Positions 1-7,035 of a DNA stretch of 64,000 bases are shown in pieces. This DNA comes from Spirochaetota bacterium (GTDB taxonomy: Bacteria; Spirochaetota; Spirochaetia; Treponematales; Rectinemataceae), in assembly GCA_022711355.1 (NCBI GenBank), contig JAKLFE010000001.1, positions 124,001 to 188,000 of the forward strand, read 5' to 3'. The translations under genes and the position numbers were made by a program. Numbering within the stretch: the first letter of the stretch is position 1; every line of letters begins with the position of its first letter. The notes under the pieces are model-generated. The model searched no databases. It saw only the letters and a list, made by a program, of their open reading frames with translations, and was not told the origin of the DNA.

Positions 1-93
1 TAGGCCCCCGGAGCGCCGCGAGAGGACGGGATAGACGAGGCGGCCCGCCTCGCGCTCCTCGCGATGATCCCCCACTCCTCTCGATCCGCCCAT
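1..93 (-). CDS. Radical-SAM-like protein, N-terminal fragment (runs off left edge)
   Basis: A minus-strand frame opens with ATG at position 93 and stays open for 31 codons to the window edge. Its last visible stretch, RLVYPVLSRRSGGL, resembles the segment I remember just ahead of the CxxxCxxC iron-sulfur motif in a family of uncharacterised radical SAM proteins (YPVxSRRSGGxSxGxNLNPD...). The cysteine motif itself would lie outside the window. There is no convincing ribosome binding site ahead of this ATG; a GTG seven codons in is possible. The gene would be divergent from the his operon. The call rests on a short motif, so confidence is modest. Confidence 0.5.
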   Translation of the reverse strand, partial: MGGSRGVGDHREEREAGRLVYPVLSRRSGGL

Positions 94-143
94 GGGAAGA
101 TAGTACCGGCGGCGAGCGGGGGCCTTCAAGCGGCCGCCGGGGC

Positions 144-173
144 TTGACAGCCGGCCTTCCTCCGTGTTTCTAT
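144..173 (+). promoter_or_regulatory. Probable promoter of the his operon
   Basis: A perfect TTGACA -35 box lies at 144-149. The best -10 candidate is TTCTAT at 168-173 with an 18-base spacer (3 of 6 matches to TATAAT); TATGCA at 171-176 is an alternative. Transcription would start near 180, about 24 bases before the His-rich leader peptide. Confidence 0.55.
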
Positions 174-203
174 GCATGCATGCAATTCGAGGCATGCCGC
201 GCC

Positions 204-257
204 ATGGGCGCCCATCTCCATCATCACGGCCATATCGAGGGGCCGGCGATGGCTTGA
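204..257 (+). CDS. hisL: his operon leader peptide
   Basis: A 17-codon reading frame encodes MGAHLHHHGHIEGPAMA, with five histidines in seven codons (213-233: CAT CTC CAT CAT CAC GGC CAT). It sits between a TTGACA promoter and a terminator hairpin just before hisG, which is the classic position of a his attenuator leader peptide. A GAGG at 189-192 could serve as ribosome binding site. An in-frame ATG at 180 would add eight residues but falls on the predicted transcription start. Ribosome stalling at the His codons when charged tRNA-His is scarce would sense histidine supply. The peptide is read directly; its role is inferred. Confidence 0.75.
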   Translation: MGAHLHHHGHIEGPAMA

Positions 258-379
258 TGGCGCGCGCGTACGCGGGCAGCCAACGATACAGCGCCGGCCT
301 CGGGCCGGCGCTTCGGTTTTAAAGGCAGGGCTCCTAGGCCCGCCTCCGAGCGCGAACCGGCCCACGGGGCCGGTTTTTT
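237..379 (+). promoter_or_regulatory. his attenuator: mutually exclusive RNA hairpins
   Basis: Four segments can pair alternately. A (GGCCGGCG, 241-248, inside the leader peptide gene after the His codons) is complementary to B (292-299). B, as part of 290-299, also pairs with C (303-312) in a 10-bp stem. C (302-308) is complementary to D (357-363), and D pairs with 367-375 to form the terminator. If a ribosome stalls on the His codons, A remains free, A:B forms, C captures D and the terminator is prevented. If the ribosome reaches the stop codon it covers A, so B:C and then the terminator form. The pairings are seen in the sequence; the mechanism is inferred. Confidence 0.65.
355..379 (+). 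terminator. Intrinsic terminator of the his leader (attenuator)
   Basis: A 9-bp perfect stem AACCGGCCC/GGGCCGGTT with loop ACG is followed by four more T residues. It ends seven bases before the hisG ribosome binding site (GGAGG, 386-390), so it can only act as a conditional terminator for the his operon. Confidence 0.8.
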
Positions 380-396
380 CGTCCTGGAGGGATGCC

Positions 397-1326
397 ATGG
401 CATACGGAGAAGCGATCCTGAGGATGGGCCTGCCCAAGGGCAGGATGCAGGCCGAGGTCCTGCGCCTCCTCGCCGACTCGGGCCTGCCGGTCAAGTCCGA
501 CGAGCGGGGCTACCGGCCCCGCGTCGGCGAGGGACGGAGCTCGGCCTTCGAGGCCAAGTTCCTGAAGCCCCAGAACATCGTCGAGATGCTCGACTCTGGC
601 TCGCGGGATATCGGCTTCGCGGGGGCCGACTGGGTCGCCGAGCTGCGCCGCGCCAAGCTCCTGCGCCGCGCCGCCCGCGGCGAGGGCGAGGCCGAGTTCG
701 AGGTCGTCGAGCTCCTGGACACGGGGCTCGACCCCGTCTCCATCGTCGCCGCGGCGCCCCAGGCCCTCCTCGAGGCCGGCGAGCTGCCCCGGGGCAGGGC
801 ACTCGTCGTGGCCTCGGAGTACGAGTCCTTGGCCGGCGAGTGGATCGAGCGCCGGGCCCCCGGCTCGGCCTTCATCCGCTCCTACGGCGCCACGGAGGCC
901 TTCCCGCCCGAGGACGCCGACGTGATCGTCGACAACTGCGCCACCGGCGGGACCCTCAGGGCCAACGGCCTCCAGGTCCTCGACGTCCTCATGGAGAGCT
1001 CGACCCGGCTCTACGCCTCGAGCCGGGCCCTCGAGGACCCCGCCAAGCGGGAGGCCGCCGAGGCCCTCGTCCTCGTGCTCGGCGCCGTCCTCGAGGCTAG
1101 GCGCCGGGTCATGGTGGAGATCAACGTCGCCGCCGACCGCCTGGCCGAGCTCTCGGCCGCCCTCCCCTGCCTCCGCTCCCCGACGATCTCCCCCCTCGAG
1201 GGCGGCAACGCCTTCGCCGTCCGGATCGCCGCGCCGCGCTCGGGGCTGGCCGCCCTGATCCCGGAGATCCGCCGCCGCGGGGGCACGGACATCGTGGTGA
1301 CCGAGCTGGCCCAGCTCGTGCCCTGA
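397..1326 (+). CDS. hisG: ATP phosphoribosyltransferase (long form)
   Basis: HisG catalyses the first step of histidine synthesis, joining ATP and PRPP to give phosphoribosyl-ATP. The start at 397 (309 residues) is chosen because GGAGG lies six bases upstream and family similarity begins at MAYGEAILRMGLPKGRM; the longer upstream frame is leader DNA. The PRPP-binding loop is visible near residue 182 (DNCATGGTLRANG). The C-terminal ~75 residues (from MVEINVAADRL to TDIVVTELAQL) match the ACT-like regulatory domain of long-form HisG, the target of histidine feedback inhibition, so no HisZ partner is expected. It is the first gene of the operon and lies directly behind the attenuator. Confidence 0.95.
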   Translation: MAYGEAILRMGLPKGRMQAEVLRLLADSGLPVKSDERGYRPRVGEGRSSAFEAKFLKPQNIVEMLDSGSRDIGFAGADWVAELRRAKLLRRAARGEGEAEFEVVELLDTGLDPVSIVAAAPQALLEAGELPRGRALVVASEYESLAGEWIERRAPGSAFIRSYGATEAFPPEDADVIVDNCATGGTLRANGLQVLDVLMESSTRLYASSRALEDPAKREAAEALVLVLGAVLEARRRVMVEINVAADRLAELSAALPCLRSPTISPLEGGNAFAVRIAAPRSGLAALIPEIRRRGGTDIVVTELAQLVP

Positions 1327-1337
1327 GGGAGGACGCG

Positions 1338-2354
1338 ATGAGCGACGCCGTCCTGCGCCTCGACGCGAACGAAGGCCGCCCCGCCCTGGGAGCCGAGGCC
1401 ATAGCCGCCTTCCTCGGCCCCGAGGCCCTCCGCCGCTACCCCGACGCCCGCCCCCTCGAGGCGGCCCTGGCCCGTCGCATGGGCCTGCCCCCCTCCCGCG
1501 TCCTGGCCACGGCCGGGGCGGACGACGCGATCGACCGGGCGGTCCGCTGCCTCGCCGGCCCCGGGGGGACCGTCGTCTCGGCCGACCCGACCTTCGTCGA
1601 GTACGCCGCCGCAGCCGCGCGATCGGGCTCGCGCTACGCGCCGGTCTTCCGCGCCCCCGGCGCCCCCTACCCGGTCGCGGAGGCCCTCGCGGCCCTCGGG
1701 CGCGAGCGAGCCGCCGGCCGGCCGGCCCTCGCCATCGCCGCCTCGCCCGACAATCCCGGGGGCGCGGTCCTCGGGCGGGCCGAGCTCGAGGAGCTCGCGG
1801 GATCGGGCTTCCCCGTCCTCCTCGACCTCACCTACGCCGCCTTCGCCGAGGCGGGGGTCGGGGCCGGCCTCGCCTTCCCCTCACTCGAGCTCGGGGGGGT
1901 CCTCGTCGCCGGCAGCCTCTCCAAGGCCTTCGGCCTCGCCGGCCTGCGGATCGGCTGGGCCTGCGGCCCGGAGGGCCTCGTCTCGCGGCTCCGGGAGGCG
2001 GGTCCGCCCTACTCCCTGTCGAGCGTCGCCGCGGCGGCCGGCCTGGCCGCCCTCGAGCTCGGAGAGGCCGCCCTCGAGCCCTTCCTCGCGGAGGTCCGCC
2101 GCGAGCGGGCCCTCCTCGAAGCCGCCCTCGCGGGCCTCGGGGCCCGGAGCTGGCCGGGCCAGGCCAACTTCGCCACGGCCCTCGTCCGGGAGCCCCGGCG
2201 CCTCGCGGCGGCCCTCGCCTCGGCCGGGGTCAGGGTCCGCACCTGGCCCGGCGCGAGCGGGATGGACAAGCTGATTCGCATAACCTGTCCCGGTGACCGG
2301 GCCGAGTTCGAGACCCTCGTCGCCGCCCTCGAGGCGGCCAAGGAGTACGCATGA
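1338..2354 (+). CDS. hisC: Histidinol-phosphate aminotransferase
   Basis: A PLP-dependent class I/II aminotransferase of 338 residues that converts imidazole-acetol phosphate to histidinol phosphate with glutamate as donor. The PLP lysine lies in GSLSKAFGLAGLRIGW near residue 196, and the N-terminal DANEGRP is typical of HisC (LDxNENP). It is 11 bases after hisG with a GAGGGAGGA ribosome binding site. Its TGA overlaps the ATG of hisB as ATGA, indicating translational coupling. The protein is slightly shorter than the usual ~350-360 residues. In a genome with other aminotransferases it could act on other substrates, but the operon position settles the main role. Confidence 0.92.
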   Translation: MSDAVLRLDANEGRPALGAEAIAAFLGPEALRRYPDARPLEAALARRMGLPPSRVLATAGADDAIDRAVRCLAGPGGTVVSADPTFVEYAAAAARSGSRYAPVFRAPGAPYPVAEALAALGRERAAGRPALAIAASPDNPGGAVLGRAELEELAGSGFPVLLDLTYAAFAEAGVGAGLAFPSLELGGVLVAGSLSKAFGLAGLRIGWACGPEGLVSRLREAGPPYSLSSVAAAAGLAALELGEAALEPFLAEVRRERALLEAALAGLGARSWPGQANFATALVREPRRLAAALASAGVRVRTWPGASGMDKLIRITCPGDRAEFETLVAALEAAKEYA

Positions 2355-3043
2355 CGAGCGAAGCGGGAAGGCGGCGGGCCGCCATCGGGCGCCGGAGCCG
2401 CGAGACGGAGATTGCCCTCTCCCTCGACTTAGGCGGCGGGGAAGTCTCCGTCGACAGCGGGATCGGCTTCCTCGACCACCTCGTCGGGAGCCTGGCCCTC
2501 CACGCCGGCTGGGGCCTCGAGCTGTACTGCCGGGGCGACCTCGAGGTCGACGAGCACCACAGCGCCGAGGATTGCGCCCTCGCCCTGGGCGAGGCCCTCG
2601 CCCGCGCCCTGGCCTCGGGGCCGCGGCCCCGCCGCTTCGCCTCGGCCTACGCCCCCCTCGACGAGGCCCTGGCCCGGGCGGTCGTCGACCTCTCGGGCCG
2701 GCCCTTCTGCCGCGCCGTGCTCGGCCTCGGCACGGCGCGCCTCGGAGCCCTGGCCGGCGAGAACGCCGAGCACTTCGTCTCGAGCCTGGCCATGGCCGCG
2801 CGCGCCACGATCCACCTCGAGGTCCTCACCGGCGAGAACGCCCACCACCGTGCCGAGGCCGCCTTCAAGGCCCTGGCCCTCGCCCTGCGCGAGGCCTGCG
2901 CCCCCGCCGGACTCTCCGCGACGGGCGCAGCCGAGGCGGCCGCGAGCGCCAAGGGCGCCGTCCTCCTCGAGGAGCTCTCGCCCGAGCTTTTCGCCGAGCG
3001 CTCCGCCGCCCTCCGCGCCCGGCCCGCGGGAGGCCGGCGATGA
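2351..3043 (+). CDS. hisB: Imidazoleglycerol-phosphate dehydratase
   Basis: A monofunctional IGP dehydratase of 230 residues, without the histidinol-phosphatase domain found in enterobacterial HisB. It converts imidazole glycerol phosphate to imidazole-acetol phosphate using two Mn ions. The two duplicated metal-binding motifs are visible: DEHHSAED near residues 67-74 and ENAHHRAEAAFKAL near 165-175. The GIGFLDHLVGSLALHAGW block is also characteristic. The start overlaps the hisC stop (ATGA) and the stop overlaps the hisH start. No histidinol-phosphate phosphatase gene (hisN or hisJ) is present in the operon, so that step must be encoded elsewhere. Confidence 0.95.
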   Translation: MTSEAGRRRAAIGRRSRETEIALSLDLGGGEVSVDSGIGFLDHLVGSLALHAGWGLELYCRGDLEVDEHHSAEDCALALGEALARALASGPRPRRFASAYAPLDEALARAVVDLSGRPFCRAVLGLGTARLGALAGENAEHFVSSLAMAARATIHLEVLTGENAHHRAEAAFKALALALREACAPAGLSATGAAEAAASAKGAVLLEELSPELFAERSAALRARPAGGRR

Positions 3044-3690
3044 GGGCCGCCCGCGTCGCGGTGGCCGCCACCGGCGTGGCCAACCTCGCCTCGGTCCTCG
3101 CGGCCCTGCGCCGCGCCGGGGCCGCGGCCGAGGCCGTCGCGGCGCCGCGGGCCCTGGCCGAGGCCGAGCTCGCCCTCCTCCCCGGGGTCGGGGCCTTCGG
3201 CGCCGCGGCCTCGGCCCTCCGCGCCCGCGGCCTGGACGAGGCCTTCCTCGAGCGCTGGAGGGAGGGGCGTCCGAGCCTGGGCATCTGCCTGGGCATGCAG
3301 CTCTTCTTCGAGGGCAGCGAGGAGTCGCCCGGCGCTGCCGGCCTGGGGATACTCCCCGGGAAGGCGCGCCGCTTCGGTCCCGGCCTGCCCCTGCCCCAGC
3401 TCGGCTGGAACCGCCTCGCCGCCGGCCCCGCCGGCTCGAGGGAGGCGGCCCTCCTCGAGCCGGGCTGGGCCTACTTCGCCAACAGCTACCTGATCGGCGA
3501 GGCGCCCGCGGGCTCGATCGCCTATCGCGCCTCCTACGGGGAGGACTTCGTCGCCGCCCTGGAGGCCGGTCCCCTCTCCGATGGCCGGCCGGCCCTGCTT
3601 CTATGCCAATGCCACCCCGAGCTCTCGGGAGCCTGGGGCGCCGCCCTGCTCTCGCGCTGGCTCGCCGGCGGGAAAGGAGGCTCGAGATGA
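3040..3690 (+). CDS. hisH: Imidazole glycerol phosphate synthase, glutaminase subunit
   Basis: HisH is the class I glutamine amidotransferase that supplies ammonia to HisF. The 216-residue protein shows the nucleophile elbow GICLGMQ (catalytic Cys near 84) and the catalytic His/Glu in CHPELS near residue 192, where most family members have FHPEKS. The start at 3040 overlaps the hisB stop as ATGA and matches the family N-terminus (VAVAATGVANLASVLAAL). The N-terminal segment is unusually alanine-rich, which follows the base composition. It works as a heterodimer with HisF, encoded immediately downstream with another ATGA overlap. Confidence 0.94.
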   Translation: MRAARVAVAATGVANLASVLAALRRAGAAAEAVAAPRALAEAELALLPGVGAFGAAASALRARGLDEAFLERWREGRPSLGICLGMQLFFEGSEESPGAAGLGILPGKARRFGPGLPLPQLGWNRLAAGPAGSREAALLEPGWAYFANSYLIGEAPAGSIAYRASYGEDFVAALEAGPLSDGRPALLLCQCHPELSGAWGAALLSRWLAGGKGGSR

Positions 3691-4463
3691 GCGGCCTAGC
3701 GCTGCGCGTGATCCCCTGCCTCGACATCGACGGCGGGAGGGTGGTCAAGGGAAGGTCCTTCGCGGAGCTGCGCGACGCGGGGGATCCCGTCGAGCTCGCC
3801 TCCCGCTACGAGGCGGAGGGAGCCGACGAGCTGGCCATCCTGGACATCTCCGCGACGGTCGAGGGCCGCAAGACCGCCCTCGGGGTCCTCCGATCCATCC
3901 GCGAGGCGATCGGCCTGCCCATCGTCGTCGGGGGCGGCATCTCCAGCTTGGCCGACGCCGAACGCCTCCTCGGCGCGGGGGCGGACCGGGTCTCGGTGAA
4001 CAGCGCCGCCTTCCGGGATCCCGGCCTGATCGGCGAGCTGGCCGCCCGCTTCGGGGTCCAGTGCGTCGTCGTGGCCGTCGACGCGAGGCGGGCAGGCGGG
4101 GGCCAGCCCGGCCTGGGGTCCTGGGAGCTCGTCGTCGAGGCGGGCCGGCGGGGCACGGGGCGGGACGCGGTCGGCTGGGCCCGCGAGGCCGCGGATCGCG
4201 GGGCGGGGGAGATACTCCTGACGAGCATCGACCGCGACGGCTCGGGCTCGGGCTACGACCTCGAGCTCCTCGCCGCGGTGGCGGCGGCCTGCCCCCTGCC
4301 CGTCGTGGCCTCGGGCGGGGCCTCGGAGCCGGGGCACTTCGCCGAGGGGGCCCGCGCGGGCGCCCGGGCCCTCCTGGCAGCGGGGGCCTTCCACCGGGGC
4401 GAGCTCTCCATAGGGGAGCTGAAAGCATACTTGAGCCGCGAAGGCTTGGAGGTGAGGACATGA
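3687..4463 (+). CDS. hisF: Imidazole glycerol phosphate synthase, cyclase subunit
   Basis: HisF is a TIM-barrel enzyme that uses ammonia from HisH to convert PRFAR to imidazole glycerol phosphate and AICAR. The 258-residue protein carries the catalytic aspartates at 13 (IPCLDIDGGRVVKG) and 132 (VVVAVDARR), and the phosphate-binding motifs VVGGGISS and TSIDRDGSGSGYD. The length is normal. The start at 3687 overlaps the hisH stop (ATGA), and its stop overlaps the ATG of the hisA fusion gene, so all these proteins are likely produced in fixed proportion. Confidence 0.96.
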   Translation: MSGLALRVIPCLDIDGGRVVKGRSFAELRDAGDPVELASRYEAEGADELAILDISATVEGRKTALGVLRSIREAIGLPIVVGGGISSLADAERLLGAGADRVSVNSAAFRDPGLIGELAARFGVQCVVVAVDARRAGGGQPGLGSWELVVEAGRRGTGRDAVGWAREAADRGAGEILLTSIDRDGSGSGYDLELLAAVAAACPLPVVASGGASEPGHFAEGARAGARALLAAGAFHRGELSIGELKAYLSREGLEVRT

Positions 4464-5761
4464 TAATACCGAGCATCGACATCATGGGCGGCCAGGCCGT
4501 CCAGCTCCGCGGCGGGCGCTATCCGAAACTGGAGCTAGGCGATCCCGAGGCCCTCGCCGCCCGCTACTCCCGGGCGGGCGAGATCGCGGTCGTCGACCTC
4601 GACGCCGCCCTCGGGACGGGGTCGAACATCGAGCTAGTCGAGCGCATAACGCGCAAATATCCCTGCAGGGTCGGCGGCGGGATCCGCAGCCTCGAGACGG
4701 CCCGGCGCCTCCTCGACGCGGGGGCCCGCTCCGTCATCGTCGGGACGATGGCCGAGCCCGGCTTCCTCTCCCAGCTGCCCCGGGAGCGGGTGGCCGCGGC
4801 CCTCGACTCCCGGGACGGGGAGGTCGTGGTCGAGGGCTGGACCAAGGGCACCGGCCGCGGGGTCGAGGAGCGCATGAGGGAGCTCGCGAGCTGCGTCTCG
4901 AGCTTCCTGGTCACCTTCGTGGAGGCCGAGGGCTCCCTGGGCGGCATCGACCTCGCCCGCGCGCGCTCCCTCGTCGCCGCCGCGGGCGCGGCCCGCGTCA
5001 CCTTCGCCGGGGGAGCCTCGAACGCTGCCGAGATCGCCGCCCTCGACGCGGCGGGGGCCGACCTCCAGGTGGGCACGGCCCTCTCGACGGGCAAGCTCGG
5101 CCTCGCCGAGGCCTTCGCCGCCCCCCTCTCCTCGGAGCGGCCCGACGGGCTCTGGCCGACCCTCGTCTGCGACGAGGGCGGCCGCGCCCTCGGGCTGGTC
5201 TGGTCGGACCTCGAGAGCCTCCGGGCCTCCTTCGAGACGGGGCGCGGGGTCTACCGCTCCCGCTCGCGGGGCCTGTGGAAGAAGGGCGAGAGCTCCGGCG
5301 ACACCCAGGACCTCGTCCGCGTCGAGGCCGACTGCGACCGCGACTGCCTGCGCTTCACGGTCAGGCAGAACGGCCGCGGCTTCTGCCACCGGGGCACGAG
5401 GAGCTGCTTCGGCGAGGGCTCGGGGATCGAGCGGCTCGCGCGCACCATCGAGTCCCGCGCCGCCTCGGCCCCGGCGGGCTCCTACACGCGGCGCCTCCTC
5501 GAGGACGCTGCCCTCCTGGGCTCCAAGCTCCGCGAGGAGGCCGACGAGCTCGCCCGGGCCAAGGGAAGCGCCGAGGCGGCGGCCGAGGCGGCCGACGTCC
5601 TGTACTTCGCCCTGGCCAAGGCCTTCACGGAGGGAGCCCGCCTCGCGGACATCGAGGCCGAGCTCGACCGCCGCGCCCTCAAGGTGACGCGCCGCGGGGG
5701 CGCGCCCAAGCCGGCCTTCGCGGCCTCGCAGGAGGACCTGTCGTGGACCGGGTCGCACTGA
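4460..5761 (+). CDS. hisA: Trifunctional HisA-HisI-HisE fusion (isomerase / PR-AMP cyclohydrolase / PR-ATP pyrophosphatase)
   Basis: One 433-residue frame carries three consecutive activities, steps 4, 3 and 2 of the pathway. Residues 1-~222 are HisA (ProFAR isomerase): catalytic Asp 7 in PSIDIMGG and Asp 116 in ALDSRDGEVVVEGW. Residues ~228-318 are HisI: the metal-binding DCDRD (291-295), Cys 309 and Cys 316 in GFCHRGTRSCF. Residues ~338-410 are HisE: SYTRRLLED, then the MazG-like EEADE and EAADVLYF with Asp 379. In HisA the usual bacterial TDIxRDGTLxG loop is replaced by TFVEAEGSLGGID, which resembles the eukaryotic His6 type as I remember it. HisIE fusions are common; HisA joined in front is unusual. 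ATGA overlap with hisF. Confidence 0.92.
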   Translation: MIIPSIDIMGGQAVQLRGGRYPKLELGDPEALAARYSRAGEIAVVDLDAALGTGSNIELVERITRKYPCRVGGGIRSLETARRLLDAGARSVIVGTMAEPGFLSQLPRERVAAALDSRDGEVVVEGWTKGTGRGVEERMRELASCVSSFLVTFVEAEGSLGGIDLARARSLVAAAGAARVTFAGGASNAAEIAALDAAGADLQVGTALSTGKLGLAEAFAAPLSSERPDGLWPTLVCDEGGRALGLVWSDLESLRASFETGRGVYRSRSRGLWKKGESSGDTQDLVRVEADCDRDCLRFTVRQNGRGFCHRGTRSCFGEGSGIERLARTIESRAASAPAGSYTRRLLEDAALLGSKLREEADELARAKGSAEAAAEAADVLYFALAKAFTEGARLADIEAELDRRALKVTRRGGAPKPAFAASQEDLSWTGSH

Positions 5762-7002
5762 GGCGGGTATCGGCCGCCGGCGTCCCCGGCGGCGCCCAGC
5801 GCTTCCGCGACCGCGAGGCCGAGGAGGCCGCCGCGCGCATCGTGTCGGACGTGGAGTCGCGCGGCGAGGCGGCCGTGCGCGAATGGGCCTCGCGGCTCGG
5901 GGAGCTATCCGAGGGCGAGGAGCTCGTCCTCGGCCGCGGGCGGCTCGAGGCGGCCCTGGCGAGCCTGGGCCGGGAGGAGCGGGGCCTGCTCGAGCGGGCC
6001 CGCGGCCGGATCGCGGCCTTCGCCGAAGCCCAGCGCGCCGCGTTGCGCGACACCGAGATCGCCGTTCCCGGCGGCCGGGCCGGGCATCGCTTCATCCCGG
6101 TCTCTCGCGCAGGCTGCTACGTGCCCGGCGGCCGCTTCCCCCTTCCCTCGAGCGCCCTCATGACCGCCTGCGCCGCGAAGGCGGCCGGCGTGGCCTCGGT
6201 CTGGTGCGCGGGGCCGCGCCCCGCCCCGATCACCCTCGCCGCCGCCGCCCTGGCCGGCGCGGAGGGCTTCGTCGCCGCGGGCGGCGCCCAAGGCATAGCG
6301 GCCCTCGCCTTCGGGGCGGGCTGCCCCCCCTGCGAGGTCGTGGTCGGGCCGGGGGGGCGCCACGCCGCGGCCGCGAAGCGCCTCCTGTTCGGCCTCGTCG
6401 GGACGGAGGCCCCCGCCGGGCCTTCGGAGCTCCTCGTCGTGGCCGACGAGGGGGCGGACCCGGCCCTCGCCGCGGCCGACCTCCTGGCCCAGGCGGAGCA
6501 CGATCCCTCGGCCCTCCCCGCCCTGGCCGCCCCGAGCGAGGCCTTCGCGGCCGCCGTCGAGGAGGCCCTCGCCCGGGGCCTCGAGCGGCTGCCGCCGCGC
6601 AACGCCGAGGCCGCCCGGGCGGCCCTCGCGGGGGGCTGGATACTCGTCTACGCGAGCCTCGAGGAGGCCGCGGCCGCGGCCGACCGCTTCGCCCCGGAGC
6701 ACCTGGAGCTCCTCCTCGCGGAGCCCGAGAGCTTCGCCGCGCGCGCGCGCAACGCGGGGGCGGTCTTCCTCGGCGCGGGGGCGGCCGAGGTCATGGGCGA
6801 CTACGGGGCGGGGCCCAACCATTGCCTCCCCACGGGGGGGGCGGCGCGCTTCGCCGCGGGCCTCTCGGTCCTGAGCTTCCTCAGGGCGAGGACCTGGCTC
6901 GAGCTCGAGGAGCCCGCCCAACTCGCCCGGGAGGCCGAGGCCCTCGCCCGGCTCGAGGGCCTCGAGGCCCACGCCCTCGCCGCGGCGGCGAGGCTGGGCT
7001 AG
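5743..7002 (+). CDS. hisD: Histidinol dehydrogenase
   Basis: HisD carries out the last two steps, oxidising histidinol to histidine with two NAD+ and a zinc ion. The family-typical blocks are present: VPGGRFPLPSSALM, GPGGRHAAAAKRLLFG (usually GPGNxYV), LLAQAEHDP with the zinc-binding Gln and His, FAPEHLELL with the catalytic Glu-His pair, and GPNHCLPTGGAARF. The start is taken as GTG at 5743, preceded by AGGAGG (5730-5735) at ideal spacing, giving 419 residues and a 19-base overlap with the end of the HisE domain. It is the last gene of the operon. Confidence 0.93.
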   Translation: MDRVALRRVSAAGVPGGAQRFRDREAEEAAARIVSDVESRGEAAVREWASRLGELSEGEELVLGRGRLEAALASLGREERGLLERARGRIAAFAEAQRAALRDTEIAVPGGRAGHRFIPVSRAGCYVPGGRFPLPSSALMTACAAKAAGVASVWCAGPRPAPITLAAAALAGAEGFVAAGGAQGIAALAFGAGCPPCEVVVGPGGRHAAAAKRLLFGLVGTEAPAGPSELLVVADEGADPALAAADLLAQAEHDPSALPALAAPSEAFAAAVEEALARGLERLPPRNAEAARAALAGGWILVYASLEEAAAAADRFAPEHLELLLAEPESFAARARNAGAVFLGAGAAEVMGDYGAGPNHCLPTGGAARFAAGLSVLSFLRARTWLELEEPAQLAREAEALARLEGLEAHALAAAARLG

Positions 7003-7035
7003 CCGCGGCGGCCGCCGGGCCCGGGCGCCCGGGGG

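Noticed and set aside
7020..7033. GC palindrome CCCGGGCGCCCGGG after hisD as a terminator
   Set aside because: No T-tract on either strand and no extended stem; too weak to call a terminator.
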